Source: Pelagibacterales bacterium SAG-MED01
Lineage (GTDB): Bacteria > Pseudomonadota > Alphaproteobacteria > Pelagibacterales > Pelagibacteraceae
Direction: 5' to 3'
Assembly (NCBI GenBank): GCA_014654455.1
Contig: JACWCY010000005.1
Location: forward strand, 1-64,000
DNA: 64,000 nt
Shown here: positions 44,658 to 54,531 of the stretch, in pieces
Layout: each line of letters starts with the position of its first letter
Numbering within the stretch: position 1 is the first letter of the stretch
Notes under the pieces: model-generated
Told to the model about the DNA's origin: nothing
Databases searched by the model: none
Seen by the model: only the letters and a program-made list of their open reading frames with translations
Position numbers and translations under genes: made by a program

Positions 44658-46340
44658 ATGAGCGAAGTAAAATCAGACATTCAGATAGCAAGAGAGGCTA
44701 AAATGGAACCTATTAAGGACATATTAGCTAAAATAAATGTACCTGATGAAAGTTCAGCTTTCAGCCCAATGGGCAGACATATTGCAAAAATAAATTTAGA
44801 ATATTTAAATACTCTCAAAAAAAAAGATGGAAATTTAATTTTAGTAACTGCAATTACTCCAACTCCTGCAGGTGAAGGTAAAACCACAACCTCTGTAGGG
44901 TTAAATGATGGCTTAAATAAAATTGGAAAAAAATCAATTGTATGTCTTCGAGAACCTAGCTTAGGACCCTCTTTTGGAATGAAAGGTGGTGCTGCTGGTG
45001 GTGGGTATGCTCAAGTTGTTCCTATGGAGCAAATTAATTTACATTTTACTGGAGACTTCCATGCAATTACTTCAGCTCATAATTTACTGTCAGCTTTAAT
45101 TGATAATCATATTTATTGGGGTAACAAACTTAATATAGATGTAAGAAGAATTTCTTGGAGAAGAGTTATGGATATGAATGATAGATCTTTAAGGTCAATC
45201 ATTGTAGATCTTGGAGGAGTAGCAAATGGTTATCCAAGACAAGATAGCTTTGATATTACTGTTGCTTCTGAGCTAATGGCAATATTTTGTTTATCAACTG
45301 ATCTTAAAGATTTAGAAAATAGAATAGCAAATATAACTATTGGATATACAAGAGAGAAAAAGCCAGTTCTTGCCAAAGATTTAAACGCTCAAGGACCAAT
45401 GACGGTATTGTTAAAGGATGCAATAAGACCAAACGTTACTCAAACATTAGAAAACAACCCTGCGATTATTCATGGTGGTCCCTTTGCGAATATAGCTCAT
45501 GGATGTAATTCTGTAATAGCTACTAAAGCAGGACTTAAACTAGCCGACTATGTTGTAACCGAAGCAGGGTTTGGTGCAGACCTAGGTGCAGAAAAATTTT
45601 TAGATATTAAATGTAGAAAATCAGGAATTAAACCTGATTGTGTAGTTATCGTAGCAACCATCAGAGCTTTAAAAATGCATGGTGGAGTTTCAAAAGAAAA
45701 TTTAAAAAAAGAAAATATTGATGCTTTAAAAAAAGGTTTAGTTAATTTGGAGAGACATATTAATAATACAAGAAAGTTTGGTCTCCCAGTAACTATAGCT
45801 GTTAATCATTTTATAACAGATACAGATCAAGAGATGAATACTCTTCTTGATTTTTGTAAAACTCAAGGAGTTAAAGCCTCAAAATGTACACACTGGTCTA
45901 ATGGAAGTGAAGGTACTAAAGAATTAGCACAAAATGTAGCTGAAATCTGTGAGGATAAAAAAAATACTTTTAAATATCTATATGAAGACAGTTTACCTTT
46001 GTTCAAAAAAATTGAAAAAATAGCACAAGAAATTTACCATGCGAAAGAAGTTGTTGCAGATACAAAGGTTAGACAACAATTAAAAGATTTTGAGGAAAAA
46101 GGATATGGAAAACTTCCAGTCTGTATTGCAAAGACACAATATAGTTTCTCAACAGACCCGAATTTAAAGGGTGCGCCTACTGGACATGTTCTTCCTGTAA
46201 GGGAAGTTAAATTATCCTCTGGAGCAGAATTTATTGTTGTTGTTTGTGGAGAAATAATGACAATGCCAGGATTACCAAGAGTTCCAGCAGCAGACTCGAT
46301 TAAGCTAAATAAAGAAGGTGAAATAGAAGGTTTATTTTAA
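44658..46340 (+). CDS. Formate-tetrahydrofolate ligase
   Basis: A 560-residue enzyme joining formate and tetrahydrofolate with ATP. Motifs [16 protein letters not shown] (P-loop, about residue 67), [22 protein letters not shown] and [15 protein letters not shown] are intact. Working in reverse it would recover ATP from formyl-tetrahydrofolate made by demethylation, which fits its place opposite soxBDAG. RBS-like AAAGGACCG precedes the start. Confidence 0.96.
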   Translation: MSEVKSDIQIAREAKMEPIKDILAKINVPDESSAFSPMGRHIAKINLEYLNTLKKKDGNLILVTAITPTPAGEGKTTTSVGLNDGLNKIGKKSIVCLREPSLGPSFGMKGGAAGGGYAQVVPMEQINLHFTGDFHAITSAHNLLSALIDNHIYWGNKLNIDVRRISWRRVMDMNDRSLRSIIVDLGGVANGYPRQDSFDITVASELMAIFCLSTDLKDLENRIANITIGYTREKKPVLAKDLNAQGPMTVLLKDAIRPNVTQTLENNPAIIHGGPFANIAHGCNSVIATKAGLKLADYVVTEAGFGADLGAEKFLDIKCRKSGIKPDCVVIVATIRALKMHGGVSKENLKKENIDALKKGLVNLERHINNTRKFGLPVTIAVNHFITDTDQEMNTLLDFCKTQGVKASKCTHWSNGSEGTKELAQNVAEICEDKKNTFKYLYEDSLPLFKKIEKIAQEIYHAKEVVADTKVRQQLKDFEEKGYGKLPVCIAKTQYSFSTDPNLKGAPTGHVLPVREVKLSSGAEFIVVVCGEIMTMPGLPRVPAADSIKLNKEGEIEGLF

Positions 46341-47299
46341 ACTTTAATTTTAAGTTTTTTGTTACTTATTATCGTTCTTAATAAATTTATCATTAATGGG
46401 ATTTTTTCTTTATCAATTTTTTTAAATATAAAAGGTGCAATTTCTCTTGCAAGCTGTTCTCCTTCCACAGTGTCATTAGGCATAAATCTTTTTTTTGCTG
46501 TTTTAAAAGTAAATCCTTTACCTAAATAACTACCCATTTTACTGTTTCTTCCTCCAGCTGCACTGACATATAAGTCACCAACTCCAGCAAGACCCAAAGT
46601 TGTTTCCTCTCTGCCTTTAAAATATTTGGTCAAATATCTCATTTCTATAACCGATTTTTGAAATAAATTTGATGAAGCGTTCAAACTTTGGCCGGCCCCA
46701 ATAATCATTGAATATATATTTTTTATGGCTGAGCAAACTTCCACCCCTTTAATATCCCTAGAAAATTCTGTTAAATAGTATTTGGTAGAGATCATTTTAC
46801 CAATCTTTTTAGCTGTATTAATATTTTTACTTGCAACAATTACACTTGTTTGATTTTTCCTTGCTAGTTCCTTAGCTAAACATGGTCCTTTTAGAATAGA
46901 AATGTTAGATACATTATAATTTTTTTTAAGCTGTTCTGAAATTGTCAAAATTCTCTTAGTTTTTTTTTCATATTTTAGTCCTTTGGTTAAAACTAAAACT
47001 GGAGTTTTGACATTAAGGCTTTTTAATTGACTCCCAATAAAATTAATTCCTGAAAGACTTAAAGCAATCACAATTAAATCAAACTTTTCTCTCAATAAAT
47101 CATTAGAAAATTTTCTAAATTTTAATTTTTTTGGAAGATTTATTTTTAAAGCTGAGTGAAATTTATTATTTGATAATAGGTTTCTAATAAATACTTTGCT
47201 GTATGGTTCTGTAATTGTAACGCTATTATTATTTTCTAAACATGGAATCGTAAATGCAGAGCCCATAGCTCCTCCACCAATTACTAAAATTTTTTTCAT
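46337..47299 (-). CDS. NAD(P)-dependent glycerol-3-phosphate dehydrogenase
   Basis: A 320-residue GpsA-type enzyme reducing dihydroxyacetone phosphate. The NAD loop [35 protein letters not shown], and [18 protein letters not shown] are typical; [21 protein letters not shown] is the substrate region. It supplies glycerol-3-phosphate for lipids. Convergent overlap with fhs of four bases. Confidence 0.9.
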   Translation of the reverse strand: MKKILVIGGGAMGSAFTIPCLENNNSVTITEPYSKVFIRNLLSNNKFHSALKINLPKKLKFRKFSNDLLREKFDLIVIALSLSGINFIGSQLKSLNVKTPVLVLTKGLKYEKKTKRILTISEQLKKNYNVSNISILKGPCLAKELARKNQTSVIVASKNINTAKKIGKMISTKYYLTEFSRDIKGVEVCSAIKNIYSMIIGAGQSLNASSNLFQKSVIEMRYLTKYFKGREETTLGLAGVGDLYVSAAGGRNSKMGSYLGKGFTFKTAKKRFMPNDTVEGEQLAREIAPFIFKKIDKEKIPLMINLLRTIISNKKLKIKV

Positions 47300-47381
47300 A
47301 ATAAATTATTAATTTATTGCTATTTTCATCATTTTGTTAGTAAAATACAGATATAAATTTATTTCGAATGGAGATTACTTT

Positions 47382-48713
47382 ATGACAAAAGTAGCAATTA
47401 TTGGTGCTGGACCTTGTGGTTTGTCTATGTTGAGATCTTTCGAACATGCTGAAAAAAAAGGTGAAAAAATTCCTGAAATAGTTTGCTTTGAAAAACAAGA
47501 AGATTGGGGTGGTTTATGGAACTATAGTTGGAGAACTGGTTCAGATCAATATGGTGACCCTGTTCCAAATAGTATGTATCGATATCTTTGGTCAAACGGA
47601 CCTAAAGAGTGCTTAGAGTTTGCTGACTATTCTTTTGACGAACATTTTGGAAAACCAATTCCATCGTTTCCTCCTAGAGAAGTCTTATATGATTATATTA
47701 TTGGTAGATTAAGTAAGGGAAATTTTAAAGACAAAATAAAGTTTAATACAAGAGTAATTAATACAATATTTAAAAATGAAAAATTCGAAATTAGTTATCA
47801 AGACAAGATTAATAATAAAGTTTTAAAAGATAATTTTGATTATATAGTTGTTTCAACTGGTCATTTCTCTGTCCCGTTCATTCCTGAATACAAAGGTATG
47901 AAATCTTTTCCTGGAAGAATTATGCATTCACATGACTTTAGAGATGCTGAAGAATTTAGAGATAAAAATGTAATAGTTTTAGGAAGCAGCTATTCTGCAG
48001 AAGATGTTGCGCTTCAATGTAATAAATATGGAGCAAAAAGCGTAACTATAGGTTATAGACACAATCCTATGGGATTTAAATGGCCTAAAGGAATGAAAGA
48101 AGTGCATTATCTAGATAAGTTAAAAGGTAAAAAAGCAATTTTTAAAGATGGCACAGAACAAGATGCAGACGTTATAATTTTATGCACTGGGTATTTACAT
48201 CATTTCCCATTTTTAGAAGAAAACTTACAATTAAAAACTAATAACAGGCTTTATCCACCAAAGTTATATAAAGGAGTGGTATGGCAAGATAATCAAAAAC
48301 TTTTATATCTTGGTATGCAAGATCAGTTTCATACATTTAATATGTTCGACTGTCAGGCTTGGTATGCACGGGACGTAATAATGAGCAAAATTAAAATGCC
48401 AAATAAAATGGAAATTGAGAATGATATTAACAAATGGGTATCAATGGAGGAAAAGTTAGAAAATCCAGATCAAATGATCGATTTTCAAACTGAATATACA
48501 AAAGAACTTCATGAAATGTCAGATTATCCCGAAATAGATTTTGAATTAATTAGAAAACATTTTAAAGAATGGGAGCACCATAAAATTGAAGATATAATGA
48601 CTTATAGAAATAAATCTTTTTCCTCTCCTGTTACTGGCTCTGTTGCGCCAATCCATCATACGCCATGGGCTAGTGCTATGGATGACTCACTTAAAACTTT
48701 TTTAGATAAATAA
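47382..48713 (+). CDS. Trimethylamine monooxygenase
   Basis: Flavin monooxygenase of the bacterial Tmm group, 443 residues, converting TMA to TMAO with NADPH and O2. FAD motif GAGPCGLSMLR, the FMO signature FPGRIMHSHDF, NADP motif VLGSSYSAEDVALQ and the LCTGYLHHFPF segment are present. ATG 47382 (MTKVAIIGAG) with GGAG nine bases upstream is preferred to the TTG-like early frame from 47334. It sits beside the TMAO transporter and tdm, supporting the substrate. Confidence 0.94.
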   Translation: MTKVAIIGAGPCGLSMLRSFEHAEKKGEKIPEIVCFEKQEDWGGLWNYSWRTGSDQYGDPVPNSMYRYLWSNGPKECLEFADYSFDEHFGKPIPSFPPREVLYDYIIGRLSKGNFKDKIKFNTRVINTIFKNEKFEISYQDKINNKVLKDNFDYIVVSTGHFSVPFIPEYKGMKSFPGRIMHSHDFRDAEEFRDKNVIVLGSSYSAEDVALQCNKYGAKSVTIGYRHNPMGFKWPKGMKEVHYLDKLKGKKAIFKDGTEQDADVIILCTGYLHHFPFLEENLQLKTNNRLYPPKLYKGVVWQDNQKLLYLGMQDQFHTFNMFDCQAWYARDVIMSKIKMPNKMEIENDINKWVSMEEKLENPDQMIDFQTEYTKELHEMSDYPEIDFELIRKHFKEWEHHKIEDIMTYRNKSFSSPVTGSVAPIHHTPWASAMDDSLKTFLDK

Positions 48714-48721
48714 TTTAAAAA

Positions 48722-50875
48722 TTAAGCTATACCAAGATGTTGTTTTCTTTTTTCAACCCAAGTTCTAATCAAATTATCAAATATTAGACCAATAAACGCA
48801 ACACAAATACCAAGTGTTAGTCCAATTCCTGCGCCATTTTTATCTGACAGTGCTTTTAGAATATATTGTCCTAAATCCTCAGTTCCAATAAACGCTCCAA
48901 TAATAACCATAAATAATGCAAACACGATTGTTTGATTTAAACCTAGCATCATATGTGGAAATGCTAGAGGAAATTCTATTTTAGTTAATCTTTGAAATTT
49001 ATTAACACCAGACATTGTTGCTGCATCATGTAAAGCAGTTGGAACACTTCTAAGTCCCTCAATCGTATATCTTGTTGCTGGTATTGTTGCATAAACAATA
49101 ACAGCTATTAATACTGATGTATCAGTAATACCGAAAAGCATCATTACTGGAATTAAATAAACAAAAGATGGAAATGTTTGAAAAATATCACAAACACCCA
49201 ACATAAAGCTTGTTGAATGTTTGTTTTGAAAACATAAAGTTCCAACAGTAAATCCAATTATACAAGAAACTATTACACCAAACGTTGCCATATAAGTCGT
49301 GACCAAAGCTCTGTCCCACCAAGGACTTAGGGCTATAAATAATGTTAATCCACAAACAACTAAAGCTGAACGAACTCCTCCAATTAAATATCCTGCTCCT
49401 ACAACTAAAACTAAAGTGGCAACAGCTGGCATTCTTAAATATAAAGCTCTCATTGGTTGAAGGACTTCTACAATCAACCATGTATTAAAAGCTTTTATAT
49501 AAACAAAAAAAGTATCAAAAATCCAATCTACTCCTTTGTTCCAAAAGTCAGCTGTTGATATTCCTTTATTATGTGGAACTTCAAATAAATAATTAAATCC
49601 CTGTTTAAAATAAAAAGACCCTAAATAAGCCAGTACAATTCCAATAAAAACTGCAATACCAAAATATATTGCATTTTTGTTTCGCTCATAAAAAGTTAGA
49701 TTACCAAAATAATCTACCTGCTTATTTGCCCATGCAAGAGACATTTTATCTAATAAAATTGCAATTAAACTTATGCAAAGACCTGCTTCTAATGCTAATC
49801 CAATATTTAACTGATTTAAAGCTAACAATAAATTAAACCCTAAACCTTTTGCACCAATAAAGGCTGATATAACTGCCATTGAAAAACAAACCATAATTAC
49901 TTGGTTTACCCCAATTAAAATATCTCTTCTTGCTGTTGGAATTAATACCTTAAACATTAATTGCCAATTATTACATCCACTCATTCTCCCAGCTTCAATA
50001 ACTTCTGGTGGCACAGCTCTTAAACCTAGAAGTGTCAATAATATCATTGGAGGAACAGCGACAATCATAGTTATGATTACGGCTGCATGATCACCAACTC
50101 CAAATAGAACAAGTGCTGGCACTAAGACAGCATATTGAGGCATTGTCTGCATAACCAATAGTATTGGATATAAAGCCTTCTCTACACGTTTATTTTTAAA
50201 TGCTGCAATCCCTAAGCCTAAACCAAAAACAAATGATAGTGGTGCAGCTACTAATATAAAAGAGAGTGTTTGCATTGAAGGTTTCCATTGACCAAATATA
50301 GAAATATAAACCATTACTAAACTTGCAAATAGAGCCAAACCTTTTCCATTTAATTGATATGCCAATATAGCTGCTCCGGCTGCAACTATTGTCCAAGGAA
50401 GACCAGGCATTTTTGCCCAAGAATTAGAACCAACGAAATCCCAACTTGTAAATGCTACGATAGTTTTAAGACCTCCTAATAAAATATCTCTAATTAATTC
50501 AATCAAAAAAGTCATGACTGAAGTTATTTCTCTTGTTATCTGAAGAACTAAAGGTCGAGTTTTATACGATTGAGTATCTTCATTCCAAAACTCTATGGGT
50601 ATCCATTCATTCATTAAAAAAAATAATGAGTCGTTTATCCAAATAGGTAGCCACCCAAGTAATGGGGGCAATCTCCAAAAGACATCGAAAGGATAATATC
50701 TTACTTCTTTACCTAAAAAAATATAGAAACTTTGATTAGGATCTTTTACAAACTCTGCTTGACCACGTATAAATTTATATGTTTCTGGAACTTCGATTGC
50801 AAAACATAATCCAAAAAAAATAATTAACAAAAGCAACCATTGAAATGCTTTTGGATATTTTTTTATAAATTCCAT
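48722..50875 (-). CDS. TMAO / betaine ABC transporter permease, tandem type (TmoW-like)
   Basis: A 717-residue permease with two complete permease domains in one chain. Each has an EAA loop: EAGRMSGCNNWQLMFKVLIP (near residue 295) and ALHDAATMSGVNKFQRL (near 620). A long N-terminal stretch is typical of the TMAO-type permease. Its ATPase partner is encoded four bases upstream and its binding protein (tmoX) about 2.6 kb upstream on the same strand. Confidence 0.85.
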   Translation of the reverse strand: MEFIKKYPKAFQWLLLLIIFFGLCFAIEVPETYKFIRGQAEFVKDPNQSFYIFLGKEVRYYPFDVFWRLPPLLGWLPIWINDSLFFLMNEWIPIEFWNEDTQSYKTRPLVLQITREITSVMTFLIELIRDILLGGLKTIVAFTSWDFVGSNSWAKMPGLPWTIVAAGAAILAYQLNGKGLALFASLVMVYISIFGQWKPSMQTLSFILVAAPLSFVFGLGLGIAAFKNKRVEKALYPILLVMQTMPQYAVLVPALVLFGVGDHAAVIITMIVAVPPMILLTLLGLRAVPPEVIEAGRMSGCNNWQLMFKVLIPTARRDILIGVNQVIMVCFSMAVISAFIGAKGLGFNLLLALNQLNIGLALEAGLCISLIAILLDKMSLAWANKQVDYFGNLTFYERNKNAIYFGIAVFIGIVLAYLGSFYFKQGFNYLFEVPHNKGISTADFWNKGVDWIFDTFFVYIKAFNTWLIVEVLQPMRALYLRMPAVATLVLVVGAGYLIGGVRSALVVCGLTLFIALSPWWDRALVTTYMATFGVIVSCIIGFTVGTLCFQNKHSTSFMLGVCDIFQTFPSFVYLIPVMMLFGITDTSVLIAVIVYATIPATRYTIEGLRSVPTALHDAATMSGVNKFQRLTKIEFPLAFPHMMLGLNQTIVFALFMVIIGAFIGTEDLGQYILKALSDKNGAGIGLTLGICVAFIGLIFDNLIRTWVEKRKQHLGIA

Positions 50876-50878
50876 AAT

Positions 50879-51910
50879 TTAATTATTATTTTTTCTTCCC
50901 CCAAAAACTGTATTAATTATCTTTGTTGGATTAATAGAGCCAATAATTTTATTGTTACTATCTATAACAGCTACTGATTTATCTTGAGAAAGTATTTTTT
51001 CAGCAACATTCTCTATAGTTTCATCTTTTGAAACTTTAAGTTCACTTAGATCTTTAGTCTCTGATTTATCCATTACATCCTTAATTAATAAAACTTTTTC
51101 TCTAGGTACTTCTTCAGTGAATTTTCTCACATACTCTGTTGCTGGGTTTAAAACAATATTAGCTGGCGTATCTAATTGCTCAATAATACCGTCCTTCATA
51201 ATTGCAATTCGGTCAGCAAGCTTTAAAGCTTCATCAAAATCGTGTGTTATAAACATAATCGTTTTTTGTAGTTTTTCTTGAAGTCTTAAGAATTCATCTT
51301 GCATTTCTTTACGAATTAAAGGGTCTAAAGCAGAGAAAGGCTCATCTAGAAACCATATGTCTGGCTCAACGGCTAATGATCTTGCTATTCCTACTCTTTG
51401 TTGTTGTCCACCTGAAAGTTCTCTTGGAAAATAATTTTCTCTCCCCTCAAGACCAACTAATTTTACCATGTCCATAGCCTTAGAAATACTGTCTTCAATT
51501 TCTATTCCTTTAATTTGAAGTGGAAAAGCAATATTTTCCACAACTGTTTTGTGAGGTAATAAAGCAAAACTTTGGAAAACCATCCCCATTTTATTTCTTC
51601 TTAGATCAATCAGTTCTTTGTTCTTTAATTCTAATAAATCTTGACCTTCAATATAAATTTTTCCACCTGTAGCATCTGTTAATCTTGAAATACATCTAAG
51701 CAACGTAGATTTACCTGAGCCAGATAAACCCATCACAACCAACATTTCTCCTTTTGCAACTTCAAATGAAGCGTTGTTCACACCTACGATGCATCCATTT
51801 TCTTGAAAAGTTTTAGCATCAACATTGCCATTAGAGTCTTGCAGCATTTTTTTGGCATTTGCTCCAAAAATTTTGAAAACATTTTCGCATTTAATTACTG
51901 AGTTAGACAT
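50879..51910 (-). CDS. TMAO / betaine ABC transporter ATPase (TmoV-like)
   Basis: A 343-residue ATPase of the ProV/OpuAA group. Walker A GLSGSGKSTLLRC (about residue 61), LSGGQQQRVGIARSLA, Walker B DIWFLDEPFSALD and H-loop ITHDFDEA are intact. The C-terminal 70 residues form a CBS-like regulatory region (VAEKILSQDKSVAVIDSNN). It is followed by the tandem permease and works with TmoX. Confidence 0.88.
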   Translation of the reverse strand: MSNSVIKCENVFKIFGANAKKMLQDSNGNVDAKTFQENGCIVGVNNASFEVAKGEMLVVMGLSGSGKSTLLRCISRLTDATGGKIYIEGQDLLELKNKELIDLRRNKMGMVFQSFALLPHKTVVENIAFPLQIKGIEIEDSISKAMDMVKLVGLEGRENYFPRELSGGQQQRVGIARSLAVEPDIWFLDEPFSALDPLIRKEMQDEFLRLQEKLQKTIMFITHDFDEALKLADRIAIMKDGIIEQLDTPANIVLNPATEYVRKFTEEVPREKVLLIKDVMDKSETKDLSELKVSKDETIENVAEKILSQDKSVAVIDSNNKIIGSINPTKIINTVFGGRKNNN

Positions 51911-51971
51911 AAATTATAATAACGTTATATGATATTAAGATAAAATTAAATCTATATAATTATTTTCCTTC

Positions 51972-52523
51972 TTAAAAATTTTTAATAAAATATACTCTTG
52001 TATCAATTCCTGTACTCAAGAAACTCAATGCTTCACCACTAACGGTAATTGATTCATTAACCCCAACATTTTTTCCGCTAACTGTAAAACCTGCAAAACA
52101 CTTGTTTTTTTCAGTGTTCCACTCAACAAATGTATCACTAATTTTATTACCATTAATTGTATAAATTTCATGTGCTCTAAAATTTAAAAAGTTTGCCCCC
52201 ATTATTGCTCTTTGGGGAATAAGTTTTGTAGCTTTACAAACTTGTTCATATATCTCATCCGTTAATCTATAATGATCTGTGCCATCAAAAGTTACTAGTA
52301 TTCCTGAAGGAAGTTTTGATATTAGTTGACTTAATTTCTTTTCTTGAGCTTTTCTTTCTTCCTCTAATTTCATTTTTTTAACCAATTCATCACCTTCTCC
52401 AAACATAATATTTAAAACAAAAAAAGATGAAATTATAATTAAGATAAGAACAATCAAACCACCAGTTTGTTTTACAAACTCTGGTAATTCTTTAATTTTA
52501 TTCAAATAATTTTCCTTCAACAT
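51972..52523 (-). CDS. Hypothetical membrane-anchored protein, 183 residues
   Basis: A single N-terminal transmembrane helix (about residues 22-41, LIVLILIIISSFFVLNIMFG) precedes a charged coiled-coil-like segment and a beta-rich domain with two cysteines (QVCKATKL, NKCFAGFTV). No family recognised. The start at 52523 overlaps the MORN gene stop (TAATG) and gives a better start than 52550. Second of three non-transport genes between tmoX and tmoV. Confidence 0.6.
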   Translation of the reverse strand: MLKENYLNKIKELPEFVKQTGGLIVLILIIISSFFVLNIMFGEGDELVKKMKLEEERKAQEKKLSQLISKLPSGILVTFDGTDHYRLTDEIYEQVCKATKLIPQRAIMGANFLNFRAHEIYTINGNKISDTFVEWNTEKNKCFAGFTVSGKNVGVNESITVSGEALSFLSTGIDTRVYFIKNF

Positions 52524-52900
52524 TACTCTTGCAACTTTCCATTTTTCCAAGTCCCAGTTTTTTGTGATCCATCAGAAGAAGTAAAAGTTCCTGATCCATT
52601 CATAAAACCTTTGGCCCATTCTCCATCATATGTTGATCCGTCGGGAAAAGTTAAAATACCTTTGCCGCTCCATTCACTGTTATTGAATTCACCTTTGTAA
52701 ATATATCCATTAGGCCAAGTTTCTATACCTTGACCGTTTTTTTTAGTTCCTACCCACTCACCTTCATAAGTAGTTTTATCTGTATAAACCCATTTACCAT
52801 AACCATTTTCACAATTACCTTCTTTACATCCAGTGCTACGCGCTAAAGCAGCAGAAACAAATAATAAACTTACAATTAAACTAATAAAAAATTTTTTCAT
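52523..52900 (-). CDS. Exported MORN-repeat protein
   Basis: A 125-residue protein with a signal peptide (about residues 1-20) followed by about four MORN repeats: YEGEWVGTKKNGQGIETWPN, YKGEFNNSEWSGKG, YDGEWAKGFMNGSGTF and TGTWKNGK. MORN repeats form a beta-hairpin rod, often binding lipid or protein. Coupled to the next gene by overlapping codons. Role in TMAO region not known. Confidence 0.85.
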   Translation of the reverse strand: MKKFFISLIVSLLFVSAALARSTGCKEGNCENGYGKWVYTDKTTYEGEWVGTKKNGQGIETWPNGYIYKGEFNNSEWSGKGILTFPDGSTYDGEWAKGFMNGSGTFTSSDGSQKTGTWKNGKLQE

Positions 52901-52934
52901 ATTTATATCTTACACAAATTGATCAAAAAAAAAA

Positions 52935-53393
52935 TCAGACATTTTCCTTCTTGTTACAAGAGTAAAAAGTAATATCTTTTTCAGAATTTTCGCTTTTTAT
53001 ATTTTTTGTTATTTCATGAACTAATTCCCCTGTTTTTCTATCAATTATACCTGACTCTGAATAACTGGAGTTATTATCAATTGCTTTGAATAAAACTATA
53101 TCTTTATTAACAACTTTAACACTTAGTTTTATAGATTTTGACAGAAATGATGATAAACCATTTATATTAAGTGTTTCGGGTTGTTGTGATTTGATTTCAA
53201 ATTTATTCAAATATTTTTTATCAAGATCTTTGGCTAAAAAAACCTGATAGTTATACTTGGAATTCTTTATTATTTTTTTTTCTAATTCACATTTAAAAGT
53301 AAGATTTATATTTTCTAGTATATTAATATTTTTTGCTAATGTCTGATTAAAGAATAATAAACTTATTAATAGACCTAAATAATATTTAAGCAT
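52935..53393 (-). CDS. Hypothetical exported protein, 152 residues
   Basis: Signal peptide at about residues 1-20 (LLFFNQTLAKN). The mature part is beta-rich with two cysteines (TFKCELEKK and YSCNKKEN) that could form a disulfide. No family recognised. It is the first gene after the tmoX terminator on the minus strand. Confidence 0.6.
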   Translation of the reverse strand: MLKYYLGLLISLLFFNQTLAKNINILENINLTFKCELEKKIIKNSKYNYQVFLAKDLDKKYLNKFEIKSQQPETLNINGLSSFLSKSIKLSVKVVNKDIVLFKAIDNNSSYSESGIIDRKTGELVHEITKNIKSENSEKDITFYSCNKKENV

Positions 53394-53405
53394 GAAATCT
53401 TAATT

Positions 53406-53441
53406 AAAAAAAATCTCCCCCAACTTTGTTGGGGGAGATTT
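53406..53441 (-). terminator. Rho-independent terminator after tmoX
   Basis: AAATCTCCCCCAAC, a short loop, then TTGGGGGAGATTT form a perfect 13-pair hairpin, 22 bases beyond the tmoX stop on the minus strand, followed by TTTTAATT. It ends the tmoX message before the three small genes and tmoVW. Confidence 0.92.
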
Positions 53442-53463
53442 ATAAATTTAATTTTTATTTACC

Positions 53464-54432
53464 TTATTTAATAAATGGTTTCCAAACTGACTCATTATCA
53501 GCTAACCACTTTTTGGCAGCATCTTCATGAGTCATTTTATCAACATCAACTAAAGCAGCCATTGCTCCAATATGACTTGTAGTAAATGACATTTTTTTGA
53601 AAGCTGCAGCTGCACCTGGATGAGTTTTTGGAAAATCCTCATGCACTGCTTTTTTCAAATAACCATCTGGAGAACCACATTTTCCATCTCCACCATCTTC
53701 TGGTCTGCAACCTGCTGTGTAAGGAGGAAAGTCAATAAATGTAAAACCAGCACCATCAGTAAAGTTTGGTGTCCAGTTAAATATAATAGTTCCTCTTCCT
53801 TCTTTTTCAGCTGCTACTAATTCAGCCCAAAGTGCATCCGCACTTCCAGCGAACTTAACCATCCAAAGATCACCTAATCCTAAAGCATCTACTCTTTGAG
53901 GAATTAGATCACCATGCCAAGTTTGTGGACCTTCTAACATACGTCCTTTTCCGCCTGAGTCAGGTGTTACAAAGTTTTTAGCACAGTCTGGGTTTTTTAA
54001 AGCTGTCCAGTCTGGTAGACCTGGGCATAATCCTTTATCAACAACCCAATTAGGATAACCCATATCCTCAAGTGTTCTTGCCTCGTGATCACCCCAATCT
54101 AACAATCCACCTTTATCCAAAGCAGTTGTGAATGATTTACCGAATGCAGACTCCCATACCTCGTGAGAAATAGTTACGTCTCCAATTCTAATTGACTCAT
54201 AAACAGCTTGTGAGTCAGCATTGACATAACTCACGTTGTTTCCCATACTTTCAAAAATTCCACCAATAACGTAAGCCATTACAATTTGGCTCGACCAGTT
54301 GTGTGTTGGAATTACTATAGGGGCGCTGCTATCGCCTGATTTCTTAGCAGTTTTATCTCCTCCACCCATGAAGAAAACAAGACCCGCAATAACAACTATT
54401 GCACCGATTAATAACGGTAATTTGTTTTTCAT
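53464..54432 (-). CDS. TMAO / betaine ABC transporter substrate-binding protein (TmoX-like)
   Basis: A 322-residue periplasmic binding protein of the OpuAC/ProX family with an N-terminal membrane anchor or signal (residues 5-22). Ligand aromatic residues are likely in PTHNWSSQIVMAYV, HEVWESAFGK, GPQTWHGDLI and WTPNFTDGAG. The position next to tdm and tmm supports TMAO as ligand. The RBS AGGAGG is four bases before the ATG and a good promoter lies upstream, so it is probably very highly expressed. Confidence 0.88.
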   Translation of the reverse strand: MKNKLPLLIGAIVVIAGLVFFMGGGDKTAKKSGDSSAPIVIPTHNWSSQIVMAYVIGGIFESMGNNVSYVNADSQAVYESIRIGDVTISHEVWESAFGKSFTTALDKGGLLDWGDHEARTLEDMGYPNWVVDKGLCPGLPDWTALKNPDCAKNFVTPDSGGKGRMLEGPQTWHGDLIPQRVDALGLGDLWMVKFAGSADALWAELVAAEKEGRGTIIFNWTPNFTDGAGFTFIDFPPYTAGCRPEDGGDGKCGSPDGYLKKAVHEDFPKTHPGAAAAFKKMSFTTSHIGAMAALVDVDKMTHEDAAKKWLADNESVWKPFIK

Positions 54433-54462
54433 TTTTCCTCCTAGTACTAGTTTAATGCTTAT

Positions 54463-54491
54463 AGTATGTGCTTTACTTATAGGATAGTCAA
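54463..54491 (-). promoter_or_regulatory. Sigma-70 promoter of tmoX
   Basis: On the minus strand TTGACT (54486-54491) and CATACT (54463-54468) lie exactly 17 bases apart, about 30 bases before the tmoX start and its AGGAGG ribosome site. It is in the tmoX-tdm divergent gap. Confidence 0.7.
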
Positions 54492-54531
54492 CACATAGAT
54501 ATTTATATATTATAAAAACAAAATTTAAAAA

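Noticed and set aside
47334-47381. Longer N-terminus for trimethylamine monooxygenase
   Set aside because: The 16 extra residues are before a clear GGAG ribosome site and the FAD motif must lie near the N-terminus, so ATG 47382 is used.
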